A stretch of 64,000 bases of DNA, taken from Rhodoplanes sp963840055. GTDB lineage: Bacteria > Pseudomonadota > Alphaproteobacteria > Rhizobiales > Xanthobacteraceae. This document shows positions 8,729 through 15,953 of the stretch, piece after piece. Under the pieces are notes generated by a model, which worked only from the letters and a program-made list of their open reading frames with translations, searched no databases and was not told where the DNA came from. A program made the translations under genes and the position numbers. How positions within the stretch are numbered: position 1 is the first letter of the stretch; every line of letters begins with the position of its first letter. Location of the stretch: positions 1 through 64,000 of the forward strand of contig CAWIXM010000032.1 in the NCBI GenBank assembly GCA_963840055.1, given 5' to 3'.

Positions 8729-9632
8729 GGCAGTCCCAGGATAAAAGCCAGCGCCCCGTGGGGCCGCGGCGGTTTCTGACGAGAGAGAGAACGATGGCCG
8801 GCCGCCCGAGCCCGCCGAACGCGTCGCGCGCGCCGGGGGCCGCCGCAATTTCGCTGCGCGTCATCGCCGGGCTCGGCAAAGGGCAGGCGTAATGGCGCAG
8901 GAGGAGCCCGAGCCCGCCGCCTTCGCCGGCCGCCAGCGCCAGGCGGCGCAGCATGGTGAGATCGAGCGTGTTTTTCTCCCGCGCGAACTCGCCGACCACG
9001 GCGGCGACGGCGCGACAGCGGAGCGCCTCTTCCATCGCCCAGGCGCCGTCGCGCTCATGGGCGACGCGCAGGCCGATCACGCGCGCCATGGGGAGGCCGA
9101 GCAGTTCGAGCCCCGGCCCGTAAAGGGCGCCGCCTTCGAACTCCGCCGCCTCCGGCTCGATCCACAACACCGCGCGGCCCGCACGGATGTCCCTGCGGGG
9201 AAGAAGGAATCTATTCCTTGGATTTTGGCCGGACGCAGGATCCGGCGGCAGAAAGCCGGCCTGGCTTCGATCGGTCGTATTTTCCGGCGGCGAACCGGCA
9301 CGGCTTTGGTCGATCGTATTTTCCGGCGGCAAAAAACCGGCCCGCCCGCGGATCGTCGGGGGCAGGGTCTCGCCGGCTCCTTCCGCCGCGAGCGCGCGGG
9401 CGAGCAGCGCCAGCGCGAAGGAGACGGCGGCGCCGAAATAGGTGGGCGCAGCCGGCGTGATCTCGTGCAGGGCGCCCAGCGCCAACCCGCCGCCGAGCAT
9501 GCGGTCGAGCGCGCCTATGCCGAGGGCCAGCCCCCCCAGCCCCCCACTGGCGGGCCTTCCTGCGCCCTGCGCCTCGATCGCCGCCACGCGGCGCCGGAGC
9601 GCGAGCAATGTCTCGTCCGCATGGTGGAGCAT
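8631..9632 (-). CDS. imuA: ImuA, RecA-like mutasome protein
   Basis: ImuA is the RecA-related partner of ImuB in damage-induced mutagenesis. The 333-aa product starts MLHHADETLLALRRRVAAIE and shows the characteristic LGIGALDRMLGGGLALGALH core, then VLWIEPEAAEFEGGALYGPG, and ends with NRRGPTGRWLLSWDCHEHAF as in other ImuA C-termini. The region corresponding to 9240-9340 contains a degenerate tandem repeat of 14 and 13 residues (GFLPPENTIDQSRA, GSPPENTTDRSQA, GFLPPD), a lineage-specific expansion not needed for the fold. Transcription is leftward into imuB. A LexA-type box lies 17-31 nt upstream of the ATG. Confidence 0.92.
   Translation of the reverse strand: MLHHADETLLALRRRVAAIEAQGAGRPASGGLGGLALGIGALDRMLGGGLALGALHEITPAAPTYFGAAVSFALALLARALAAEGAGETLPPTIRGRAGFLPPENTIDQSRAGSPPENTTDRSQAGFLPPDPASGQNPRNRFLLPRRDIRAGRAVLWIEPEAAEFEGGALYGPGLELLGLPMARVIGLRVAHERDGAWAMEEALRCRAVAAVVGEFAREKNTLDLTMLRRLALAAGEGGGLGLLLRHYACPLPSPAMTRSEIAAAPGARDAFGGLGRPAIVLSLVRNRRGPTGRWLLSWDCHEHAFHSVPLSLDLAPAARDGPPDAAPRVRTG
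9240..9340. repeat. imperfect tandem repeat inside imuA (42 + 39 bp units)
   Basis: Two full units and a partial one, each built around TCCGGCGGC...GGTCGNNCGTATT (for example TTCCGGCGGCGAACCGGCAC followed by GGCTTTGGTCGATCGTATT). Unit lengths of 42 and 39 bp are multiples of three, so the imuA frame is kept. Confidence 0.75.
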
Positions 9633-9648
9633 GGGCCCGCTCTGGACT

Positions 9649-9663
9649 GTTCATGTTTTGTTC
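9649..9663. promoter_or_regulatory. LexA (SOS) box of imuAB
   Basis: GTTCATGTTTTGTTC is an exact match to the alphaproteobacterial LexA operator GTTC-N7-GTTC. It lies 17 bp upstream of the imuA ATG (9632, leftward) and 73 bp upstream of the rightward gene starting at 9736. It sits in the shared intergenic region and could influence both directions. Confidence 0.85.
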
Positions 9664-9735
9664 TATAGATTCCGGAACGCAGCCGCCGTGTCAAGTCGGG
9701 GTAACTCTTCGGCCCTCTCTATCGGAGGCATATTT

Positions 9736-10377
9736 ATGGGAATGTTATCAAATTATCCGTTTAATCCTCAGGCCATGGCTCGTGGGATTTTGGCACCGCC
9801 GCCACTGGTTGTTATAGTAGCAGGATTCTTTCCCTGGATGTTTGCGGTGCCGAACAACATTGAAGCCGATGTAGCCGCAGTTGACGCTTTCTTGGCTGAC
9901 AGTCCCAAGAGTTTAGCGGGGCCTCCACCGGAATTCGGCCTATCCCCGTTCCATCGGTCTGGTGTTTACGAGTGGCGGGCAAATTGGCCGATTGCCGACA
10001 GCGCTGGCGTGATTGGGCTCGGTACTCTGCGTTTCGTGGTGCGGCCCGGATTGGCGCTTGGTCCTAGTATTTCGGTCATCTTTAACCGTCAGGCAGTTGC
10101 CCGGCTGGATTTTGTCCCGTCCGACGAGTGTGAAAACAACCCGTTGTGGGCAGGCTCGATTGGCCTTCCACCCCGCGTATGCGGCCCCCATTTCCATGCA
10201 TGGGAATATAACCGGCAGCACGTTCTGAGCGACGAAGAGTGGGAACTGCCGTGCCGAGAATTGCTTCCGCCTCAAGTTCGGAAATTCGACCAAGCATTTC
10301 CATGGCTAGCGGCGCGCATCAACTTGGTGTTAAGTCCTGAGCAGCGAGGCTTCGAGCCACCATCACAGCTCCTGTGA
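9736..10377 (+). CDS. unknown protein, first gene of a two-gene accessory cassette
   Basis: The ATG at 9736 has a good ribosome-binding site (CGGAGG about 8-10 nt upstream). The 213-aa product is not assigned to a family by me. It opens MGMLSNYPFNPQAMARGILA followed by a hydrophobic stretch (PPPLVVIVAGFFPWMFAV). The middle is beta-rich (GVIGLGTLRFVVRPGLALGP, SISVIFNRQAVARLDFVPSD), and a histidine-bearing motif GPHFHAWEYNRQHVLSDEEW occurs near residues 148-167. It ends 7 bp before the next gene, with which it is probably co-transcribed. Base composition is visibly less GC-rich than that of imuA or sucCD, consistent with horizontal transfer. Gene pairs of this layout next to a DUF1828-like partner occur in accessory regions; a metal-binding or nuclease-related role would be speculation. 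Confidence 0.65.
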   Translation: MGMLSNYPFNPQAMARGILAPPPLVVIVAGFFPWMFAVPNNIEADVAAVDAFLADSPKSLAGPPPEFGLSPFHRSGVYEWRANWPIADSAGVIGLGTLRFVVRPGLALGPSISVIFNRQAVARLDFVPSDECENNPLWAGSIGLPPRVCGPHFHAWEYNRQHVLSDEEWELPCRELLPPQVRKFDQAFPWLAARINLVLSPEQRGFEPPSQLL

Positions 10378-10384
10378 GTACCGC

Positions 10385-11125
10385 ATGTCTTGCGATGACA
10401 TCCAAAAAGCTCTGATGGATTTCTCCGGGTGCGAGGAGACCTCGGAAGGGGCCCGCATTGCCACGCATTGCCTCTATCCATCGTTTGAGGCCGTGCGTGT
10501 ATTTGTTGCGAAAGTTGGAGACGGCTATCACGTTCATGATGGCTCGGGTGCCTATAACACCGCATGGCTTCATGGGAGAGACGATCCCATGATAATCAAT
10601 TCAATCAAGAACGTTGTGGCTAGATTCCACCTGGAGCTATTGGGCAAGTTAATAATTGCTAAGGCACCGACGCTAGATTGGCTTTCAAGCGCGATCATAA
10701 GCGTGGCTAACGCTTCTTCATTGGCCGCTCATGATGCAGTTGCAAAATTGGTGGCGGCGGCAGAAGAGGCTTTAGTAGATCGGATCGGTCGTAACCTGAC
10801 AGAGTCGTTTGGTCTGAAAGGCTTCGATAAAGATGTCGAAGTCAGAGGCGCTAGCGGCGGTATGAGACATTTCGATTTTGTCGTCGGATGGAGAAATCCA
10901 GAAGCGCTATTTATCAATGGTGTATTGCCCCACAAGAATTCCGTCGCATCGAAATACGTATCGTTTGCTGACACGGAAGTGGATCGTGGGCACAAGTTTG
11001 CGGTGTATGATCGGTCTCTTGCCAATGATGACACCGTTCTCTTGCAACAAGTAGCTTCTGTCGTTTCTCTTGCCAATCTGCGCTCCGGCGCTCGTAGAGC
11101 GCTTCATCTCCCGCACATCAACTGA
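10385..11125 (+). CDS. DUF1828/DUF1829-like protein, second gene of cassette
   Basis: This 246-aa protein has an N-terminal half resembling DUF1828 (CLYPSFEAVRVFVAKVGDGY then HVHDGSGAYNTAWLHGRDDP) and a C-terminal half resembling DUF1829 (RHFDFVVGWRNPEALFINGV, LPHKNSVASKYVSFADTEVD, HKFAVYDRSLANDDTVLLQQ). The family match is from memory of motif style, not a search. No signal peptide or membrane segment is seen, so it is likely cytoplasmic. The function of these domains is not established; they are common in phage-like and accessory islands. It lies 7 bp after the preceding gene in the same orientation, in DNA of lower GC than the surroundings, and is followed by a gene fragment and an IS66 element. 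Confidence 0.65.
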   Translation: MSCDDIQKALMDFSGCEETSEGARIATHCLYPSFEAVRVFVAKVGDGYHVHDGSGAYNTAWLHGRDDPMIINSIKNVVARFHLELLGKLIIAKAPTLDWLSSAIISVANASSLAAHDAVAKLVAAAEEALVDRIGRNLTESFGLKGFDKDVEVRGASGGMRHFDFVVGWRNPEALFINGVLPHKNSVASKYVSFADTEVDRGHKFAVYDRSLANDDTVLLQQVASVVSLANLRSGARRALHLPHIN

Positions 11126-11211
11126 AAATTTTCGCTAAAAGATGCATGGGCGCGTTTTGGAGCCGCGTCGCTGGAGTGCGGATCGCTGGTCCGACGCACA
11201 ACAGCTCCTAA

Positions 11212-11439
11212 GCGAATGAGAACGAGCGCCGGCTAGCTTGTCGCATTGACCGCCCGAATTACGATGAAGACGACAGAGCAGAAAACCGCCGGGTGCGTGA
11301 GCTGTGCGCCAAGCTGGCCGAGGACGACCGCGCGGGGCTCGCGCGGCTTCTGCACGAGTGGGAGGCGTACACGGTCAGAAACTTCAAGATCGAACACCTG
11401 TGGGAGCCGACGCCGTTTCCACTGGAATTGGCCGGATAA
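11212..11439 (+). pseudogene. remnant of a small conserved protein, no usable ATG
   Basis: One frame is open from 11212 to the TAA at 11437-11439 and reads as genuine protein: IDRPNYDEDDRAENRRVREL, then CAKLAEDDRAGLARLLHEWE and AYTVRNFKIEHLWEPTPFPL. It has no in-frame ATG or TTG. The only conventional starts are the GTG at 11293 (48 residues) and a CTG after it. The charged, compact sequence is coding-like, and the lack of a start suggests the 5' end was lost or frame-damaged (ATTGACCGCCCG could derive from ATGACCG...). Function unknown. Confidence 0.45.
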
Positions 11440-11477
11440 TGGCGTGATACGGCCTCCGGCTGACGCCTCGGGGTAAA

Positions 11478-11622
11478 ACTACGTTTACCTCCCCCCTTGA
11501 GGGGGAAGTCGGCGAGCGAAGCGAGCCGGGAGGGGGGTGATATGATTACAAAGGCTAAGAAGAATACCCCCCTCCCCAACCCTCCCCGTATCCACCCGGT
11601 AGGGGCCGCGGGGATGGCGCTT
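11478..11622. repeat. palindromic C/G-rich mosaic repeat beside IS66
   Basis: Contains CCTCCCCCCTTGAGGGGGAA, GTCGGCGAGCGAAGCGAGCC and GGGAGGGGGGTGA, then CCCCCCTCCCCAACCCTCCC. A related CCCCTCCCCCTCAAGGGGGG block lies on the far side of the IS66 element at 14100-14119. Apart from this and the fragment at 11212-11439, nothing else is seen between 11126 and 11645. Confidence 0.6.
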
Positions 11623-11645
11623 TCGGAGCTGACGGCACCGTCACG

Positions 11646-13229
11646 TCAGGCGGCGCGGGCGAGCGGGATCGGGCTGCGCCAATTCCACGGCAGCAGCGCG
11701 GCGAGATCAGTGATCTTGTGGTCGGCGATCCTGGCCAGCACGTCGGCAAGCCAGGCCTGGGGATCGACGTCGTTGAGCCTGGCCGTTTGAATCAGCGTCA
11801 GCATGACCGCGGCGCGCTCACCACCGCGATCGGAGCCAGCAAACAGCCATGACTTCCGACCGAGCGCAATCCCGCGCAGTTCGCGCTCGGCCGCATTGTT
11901 GCTCAAGCAAATGCGGCCATCATCAATAAAGCGCGTGAAGACGTCGATGCGTTTGAGCATGTAGTCAAAAGCCTTGGCGACCTCATTGTGGCGCGAGAGC
12001 TTGCCCCGCTCGCGTTTCATCCAATCGATGAGATCGTTCACCAGCGGTGCGACGTCTTTGCGGCGCACGGCTGCGCGCGCTTCGGGCGACAGGCCATTGA
12101 TCAAGCGTTCTAGCGCGAAGATGGCGTCGAACCTCTGAACCGCCTCGAAAGCAATCGGCGATATCGTCGTCGCTGTTCGGTTGCGCGCCTTCGATGCGAT
12201 GTCGGCAAGCTCGAACAGCTTGCGCCTCGCGTGCGCCCAGCATCCCGCCTCTGTGATCGGTCCCGGTTTTCGATTCGGCTCGTAGAGCTTGTTGAACCCG
12301 GCGTAGGCGTCGGCTTGAAGAATCCCGGAATACCCCGAAAGATGCCGCTCGGGATGGATGCTCGCTCGGTCCGGAGAGTAGAAGAACACCGCGGCCGGCG
12401 GAGCCTCGCCGCCGAACGGACGGTCATCACGGACATAGGTCCAAATCCGCCCGGTGCGGGTCTTTGTCTTCGCCAGCACCGGCACGGTGGTGTCATCGCC
12501 ATGAATGCGCTCGGCGGCGAAGACGTGCGCCTTGATCAGCTCATAAAGCGGCATCAACGTCGCCGCGCAGGCGCCGACATGATCGGCCATGGTTGAGACC
12601 GACAGCTCGATCCCCTCGCGCGCATATTGCTCACTCTGCCGGTTGAGCGGCTGATGGTTGGCGTATTTCTCCACCAGCATCATCGCCAGCAGGCTCGGGC
12701 CGGCAAAGCCGCGCGCGATCGCGTGGAACGGCGCCGGCGGCTGCGTGATCGACTCGCAGGACCGGCAACTGAACTTCTCTCGCACATGCTCGGTCACGAA
12801 CCATTGCCGGGGGATGACGTCGAGCGTCTCGGTGACGTCCTCGCCGATCTTGGAGAGCTTGCTCCCGCCGCAGCACAGGCACGACGTCGGCGCCGGGTGA
12901 ACAATCCGTCGGCGCGGCAGATCGGCCGGAAAGTTGCGCCGCGTCCCCGGGCGCCGCGTGAAGCCCTGCACGTGGACGCGCGCCGCCTCGGCCTTCGCCG
13001 CGTCCTCGCCCGCCGCCGCAGACAGCTCCTCGAGCTGCAATTCCAGTTGATCAATGAGCCGCTGGCTGCGCTCGGAGCGCGGACCAAACATCGCGCGCTT
13101 CATCTTCTCGATCACCACTTGCAGATGCGCGATCAGCGCTTCCGCGCCCGACAGCTTGGCACGCGTCTCAATCAGCGCCGCCTTCAGCGCCGCCGCGTCC
13201 TCGGGAAGATGATCCGCCGTCTCAGCCAT
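11646..13229 (-). CDS. tnpC: IS66 transposase TnpC
   Basis: DDE transposase of IS66, 527 aa from the ATG at 13229. An N-terminal leucine-zipper/coiled segment (LKAALIETRAKLSGAEALIA) leads to the conserved MKRAMFGPRSERSQRLIDQL. A zinc-binding motif follows (PTSCLCCGGSKL and KFSCRSCES), then the catalytic core: first Asp in ERIHGDDTTVPVLAKTKTRT, second in SGILQADAYAGFNKLYEPN, Glu in CLSNNAAERELRGIALGRKS. The C-terminus carries the usual AVMLTLIQTARLNDVDPQAW. Full length for the family. Expressed downstream of tnpB with an ~80-bp gap. Confidence 0.95.
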   Translation of the reverse strand: MAETADHLPEDAAALKAALIETRAKLSGAEALIAHLQVVIEKMKRAMFGPRSERSQRLIDQLELQLEELSAAAGEDAAKAEAARVHVQGFTRRPGTRRNFPADLPRRRIVHPAPTSCLCCGGSKLSKIGEDVTETLDVIPRQWFVTEHVREKFSCRSCESITQPPAPFHAIARGFAGPSLLAMMLVEKYANHQPLNRQSEQYAREGIELSVSTMADHVGACAATLMPLYELIKAHVFAAERIHGDDTTVPVLAKTKTRTGRIWTYVRDDRPFGGEAPPAAVFFYSPDRASIHPERHLSGYSGILQADAYAGFNKLYEPNRKPGPITEAGCWAHARRKLFELADIASKARNRTATTISPIAFEAVQRFDAIFALERLINGLSPEARAAVRRKDVAPLVNDLIDWMKRERGKLSRHNEVAKAFDYMLKRIDVFTRFIDDGRICLSNNAAERELRGIALGRKSWLFAGSDRGGERAAVMLTLIQTARLNDVDPQAWLADVLARIADHKITDLAALLPWNWRSPIPLARAA

Positions 13230-13310
13230 GACCGCGACGACAGCACAGTAACGCCGATTCACGCGATCAATTCCGTGCGCCGAGTCAATGAGCCGCAGCT
13301 TGTCCAGCGA

Positions 13311-13658
13311 TCATCCGGCCGCCGTCGGCCTCCAGGTGTGCTGGGGATTCCGCCAATCGATCCCGTCCAGCATATAAGCGAGTTGCGACGGCGCGATCGA
13401 TACCACGCCGGCCGCGGCCGATGGCCAAACAAACCGGCCACGCTCCAGCCGCTTGGCGTAAAGCGACATGCCAACGCCGTCATGCCAGAGAATCTTTATC
13501 AGCGAACCATTGCGCCCCCGGAAAACGTACAAATCGCCGGCGTGCGGGTCGCGCTTCAACGCCTCCTGAACCTGCAGGGCCAGGCCCCGCATTCCGCGCC
13601 TCATGTCGGTATGGCCGGCCGCAACCCATACCCGAACCCCGGTCGGAAACGGGATCAT
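13311..13658 (-). CDS. tnpB: IS66 accessory protein TnpB
   Basis: This 115-aa IS66 Orf2 protein begins MIPFPTGVRVWVAAGHTDMR and contains the diagnostic FRGRNGSLIKILWHDGVGMS and LYAKRLERGRFVWP. It is required for IS66 transposition in studied elements, but its biochemical role is unsettled. Its ATG overlaps the tnpA stop by the typical ATGA arrangement at 13655-13658, indicating translational coupling. Confidence 0.93.
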   Translation of the reverse strand: MIPFPTGVRVWVAAGHTDMRRGMRGLALQVQEALKRDPHAGDLYVFRGRNGSLIKILWHDGVGMSLYAKRLERGRFVWPSAAAGVVSIAPSQLAYMLDGIDWRNPQHTWRPTAAG

Positions 13659-14002
13659 CGCGCCGCCAGCGCCTTGATGACCGCCGACACTAAATCCTGG
13701 GGTGCCGTCGCCGCAATGCGAACGTGAATGTCCCGGCCGAGTTCGATCTCAACCGCGGGCGCGCCCGCCGTCAATCGCTCGTTCGGCTCCGGCGCGACCA
13801 CTACCGCGGCAAACCCCGGGGAAGCGCTCCGTAGATCATTCCGCCAGCGATAAATCTGCCCGGGAACAACATCCCGCCGCCGGGCAACCGCGCAGACCGA
13901 TGCGCCAGGCGCAAAAGCCTCCGCGACGATCGACCGCTTCTCTTCCGCGCTCCACCGTCGCCGCCGCTCCGGGCCCGACAGAACTTCAATTCGGCTCATC
14001 AC
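13655..14002 (-). CDS. tnpA: IS66 accessory protein TnpA (HTH)
   Basis: This 115-aa IS66 Orf1 protein has a helix-turn-helix of the IS3/IS66 Orf1 superfamily (RRWSAEEKRSIVAEAFAPGA through SVCAVARRRDVVPGQIYRWR). It probably binds element ends. It is the first gene of the IS66 operon. Translation starts at either of two adjacent ATG codons, 14002 or 13999. Confidence 0.9.
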   Translation of the reverse strand: MMSRIEVLSGPERRRRWSAEEKRSIVAEAFAPGASVCAVARRRDVVPGQIYRWRNDLRSASPGFAAVVVAPEPNERLTAGAPAVEIELGRDIHVRIAATAPQDLVSAVIKALAAR

Positions 14003-14050
14003 ACCCTCTCTTGCATCAGTGAAAACGACGGTGCTTGCACCGATGCAAAA

Positions 14051-14333
14051 GAGATCGGATCAACTCTGTGCCCGCAAGGCGGCCGCTATCGGACGGTTAC
14101 CCCTCCCCCTCAAGGGGGGAGGGAGCAAAAAGAACCACGCGATCACAAATGAATCCCGATCTGATCACGCGGATGCCCGTTTGAGTTGGCTACCGAACGC
14201 TACGCCCTTACGCCGGCGCGCATGCTCGAATTGGCGAGCGCGGTGTTGCCCGGCGCGTGCCGCTGCTCGTCAAAAACAAAGCAGCCCCGCCTGACCGAGG
14301 CGGAGCCGCTCTGCGAGCCCATCGCTCAATTGT
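14051..14333. other. intergenic interval with C-rich palindromic repeat
   Basis: Contains CCCCTCCCCCTCAAGGGGGG at 14100-14119, related to the repeat at 11478-11622 on the other side of the IS66 element. No supported gene; a 70-codon frame at 14186-14398 overlaps the next gene antisense and lacks a family signature. Confidence 0.45.
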
Positions 14334-15014
14334 TCAGTCGGCGCTGTGGGACGAACGCACACTCGCGGTTCGCCGGCCGCTCATCGGCAACACGATGACC
14401 TTGGCGCCCACCTTCGCGCGCCCATAGAGGTCGATCACGTCGGCGTTGGCGAGGCGGATGCAGCCGCTCGACACCCGCTGCCCGATCGTCGTCGGATCAT
14501 TGGTGCCGTGGATGCGGTAAATCGTGTCGCCGAGATAGAGCGCGCGCGCTCCCATCGGATTGCCGGGTCCGCCCGCCATGAAGCGCGGCAGATAGGGCTG
14601 GCGCGCGATCATTTCCGGCGGCGGCGTCCAATCCGGCCACTCGTTCATCCGGGTGACATGTTCAACGCCCGACCAGGTGAAGCCTTGGCGACCGACGCCG
14701 ATCCCGTAACGGATCGCCTTGCCGCCGCCGAGCACGTAATAGAGATAGGTGTTGGGCGTATCGATGATGAGCGTGCCGGGCGCTTCGTTGCTGGGGTAGT
14801 TCACCACCTGGCGGCGCAGCCGCCCAGACAGGGCCGCCGGCCGCTCTTCGCGCATCCGGTCATCATGCACATAACGGTCGACCGGCGACGACGGAGCCAC
14901 GCGGGGCGACGCCCAAAACAGAAAGTCTGCCTTGCTCGGCGCGCTTGCCAAGCCGACCGACGCGAACGCCAATGCAGCGCTGATTGCGAGAGAAAGCTTC
15001 GTCGTGCGAGCCAT
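14334..15014 (-). CDS. L,D-transpeptidase (YkuD)
   Basis: Secreted L,D-transpeptidase, 226 aa. The ATG at 15014 yields a Sec signal peptide (MARTTKLSLAISAALAFASV, cleavage near SKA-DF). The YkuD domain (about residues 70-215) starts GTLIIDTPNTYLYYVLGGGK and carries IRYGIGVGRQGFTWSGVEHV and the active site: His in YRIHGTNDP and Cys in SSGCIRLANADVIDLYGRAK. No peptidoglycan-binding repeat precedes the domain, unlike the broken paralogue at 1152. Alphaproteobacteria of this order use such enzymes heavily for wall crosslinking. Monocistronic; the upstream 160 bp on its 5' side should hold the promoter. Confidence 0.93.
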   Translation of the reverse strand: MARTTKLSLAISAALAFASVGLASAPSKADFLFWASPRVAPSSPVDRYVHDDRMREERPAALSGRLRRQVVNYPSNEAPGTLIIDTPNTYLYYVLGGGKAIRYGIGVGRQGFTWSGVEHVTRMNEWPDWTPPPEMIARQPYLPRFMAGGPGNPMGARALYLGDTIYRIHGTNDPTTIGQRVSSGCIRLANADVIDLYGRAKVGAKVIVLPMSGRRTASVRSSHSAD

Positions 15015-15197
15015 GACGCACCCCCCGTTATTTTCCCCTCGGCATAACGTTGCCGACCAAACAACGTGGGAGGCGTGGAAAAGTTCCGCGGAAAGTATTG
15101 ACGAATAAGCCGAAGTTTGCATGAAAGCAGGCGCAATTGCGGCAATAAATCGACATTAAACATCGCAGTTAAAGCAAATAAAGTTGGATAACAAACC

Positions 15198-15225
15198 AAA
15201 TGGCCGGGCGAAAGCCCGGCCATTT
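15198..15225. terminator. perfect 12-bp hairpin, possible terminator
   Basis: AAATGGCCGGGC (15198-15209) pairs perfectly with GCCCGGCCATTT (15214-15225) around a GAAA tetraloop. It lacks a long U-tract on either strand, so termination is plausible but not certain. Confidence 0.5.
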
Positions 15226-15273
15226 GCGCTAATCGGTTCGCTGCTGAGTTTTGGTCTTGCGCGCGATGCCTCT

Positions 15274-15375
15274 AGAGCGAATTCCGTTCCGTTGGAATCG
15301 GAATTCGCTCTAATTATCCTTGAGTGGTCGCATTTTCTGCGGCGAACCGGTTTCCACTTCGCCGGAAAATGCTCT
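15274..15375 (+). repeat. dispersed ~100-bp repeat, copy 2
   Basis: AGAGCGAATTCCGTTCCGTT ... TTGAGTGGTCGCATTTTCTG ... CGCCGGAAAATGCTCT. Very close to copies 1 and 3 over its whole length, with only scattered substitutions. Confidence 0.9.
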
Positions 15376-15409
15376 CATGAAGCGCAGCGAGTTTAACCAC
15401 CGCGTACGA

Positions 15410-15808
15410 TCAGACCAGGCACTTGCTCAGGATGCGCCCAAGCTGCGGAGATGCAATCGGGCTTGCCGCCGCGTCGCAGCCTTCCGGGATGCGCGACCGC
15501 CGCTCGTTGCTCTGCGGAGCGACGCCAACGGGCTTGCGCTGATCGCGCGAGTCGACGGTCGGATTCGTCTTCGGCGCATTTTTCGTCACCGAGCGCACCG
15601 CGCTACCCGCCTTGTCGCGCACCGTGACCGTCACCATCAGCCGATCACTTTTTCGTGTACGGTCGACCGACGTGACCGCGGCTTTGGCGCCCGCCGATGC
15701 GTCGGCGACGCCGACAAAACGCGCGCTCAGGTCCCCCGAAAAACTCACGGCCGCTCCGGCGATGAACGCGGAAGTGCCGATAACCAATAGAGAATTCAGC
15801 TTGAACAT
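15410..15808 (-). CDS. hypothetical secreted or membrane-anchored protein
   Basis: This 132-aa product from the ATG at 15808 (MFKLNSLLVIGTSAFIAGAA) has one N-terminal hydrophobic segment, either a signal peptide or an anchor. Next comes a basic, Ser/Thr-rich region (TSVDRTRKSDRLMVTVTVRD) and a low-complexity tail (PKTNPTVDSRDQRKPVGVAP). I recognise no domain. An upstream in-frame ATG at 16018 would add 70 residues without coding character, so I prefer the internal start. Single gene between a repeat copy and the histidine kinase. Confidence 0.5.
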   Translation of the reverse strand: MFKLNSLLVIGTSAFIAGAAVSFSGDLSARFVGVADASAGAKAAVTSVDRTRKSDRLMVTVTVRDKAGSAVRSVTKNAPKTNPTVDSRDQRKPVGVAPQSNERRSRIPEGCDAAASPIASPQLGRILSKCLV

Positions 15809-15953
15809 CGGAGTCGCCCGATTTTTGCTGATTAATGGCCCCGTGCCATGGACCGTCCCCCTGACGATCCACCGCGATAACGCATTCTTAAGGATTTGGT
15901 TCCGTGCGGCGTCGCCAGGGCCGGTCGTTTTTTCGACCGACGCGGGGGCCAGG

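Larger units (their letters stand above)
11626..14050 (-). mobile_element. IS66-family insertion sequence
   Basis: Three leftward genes in the canonical order tnpA-tnpB-tnpC are intact. Termini were not defined precisely: weakly matching ends containing GCACCGTC occur near 11638 and 14030. All three frames are open, so the element may be functional. Confidence 0.85.

Noticed and set aside
12627..13727. 366-codon rightward frame across the IS66 genes
   Set aside because: Antisense to tnpC and tnpB, which are unmistakable; no ribosome-binding site or motif.
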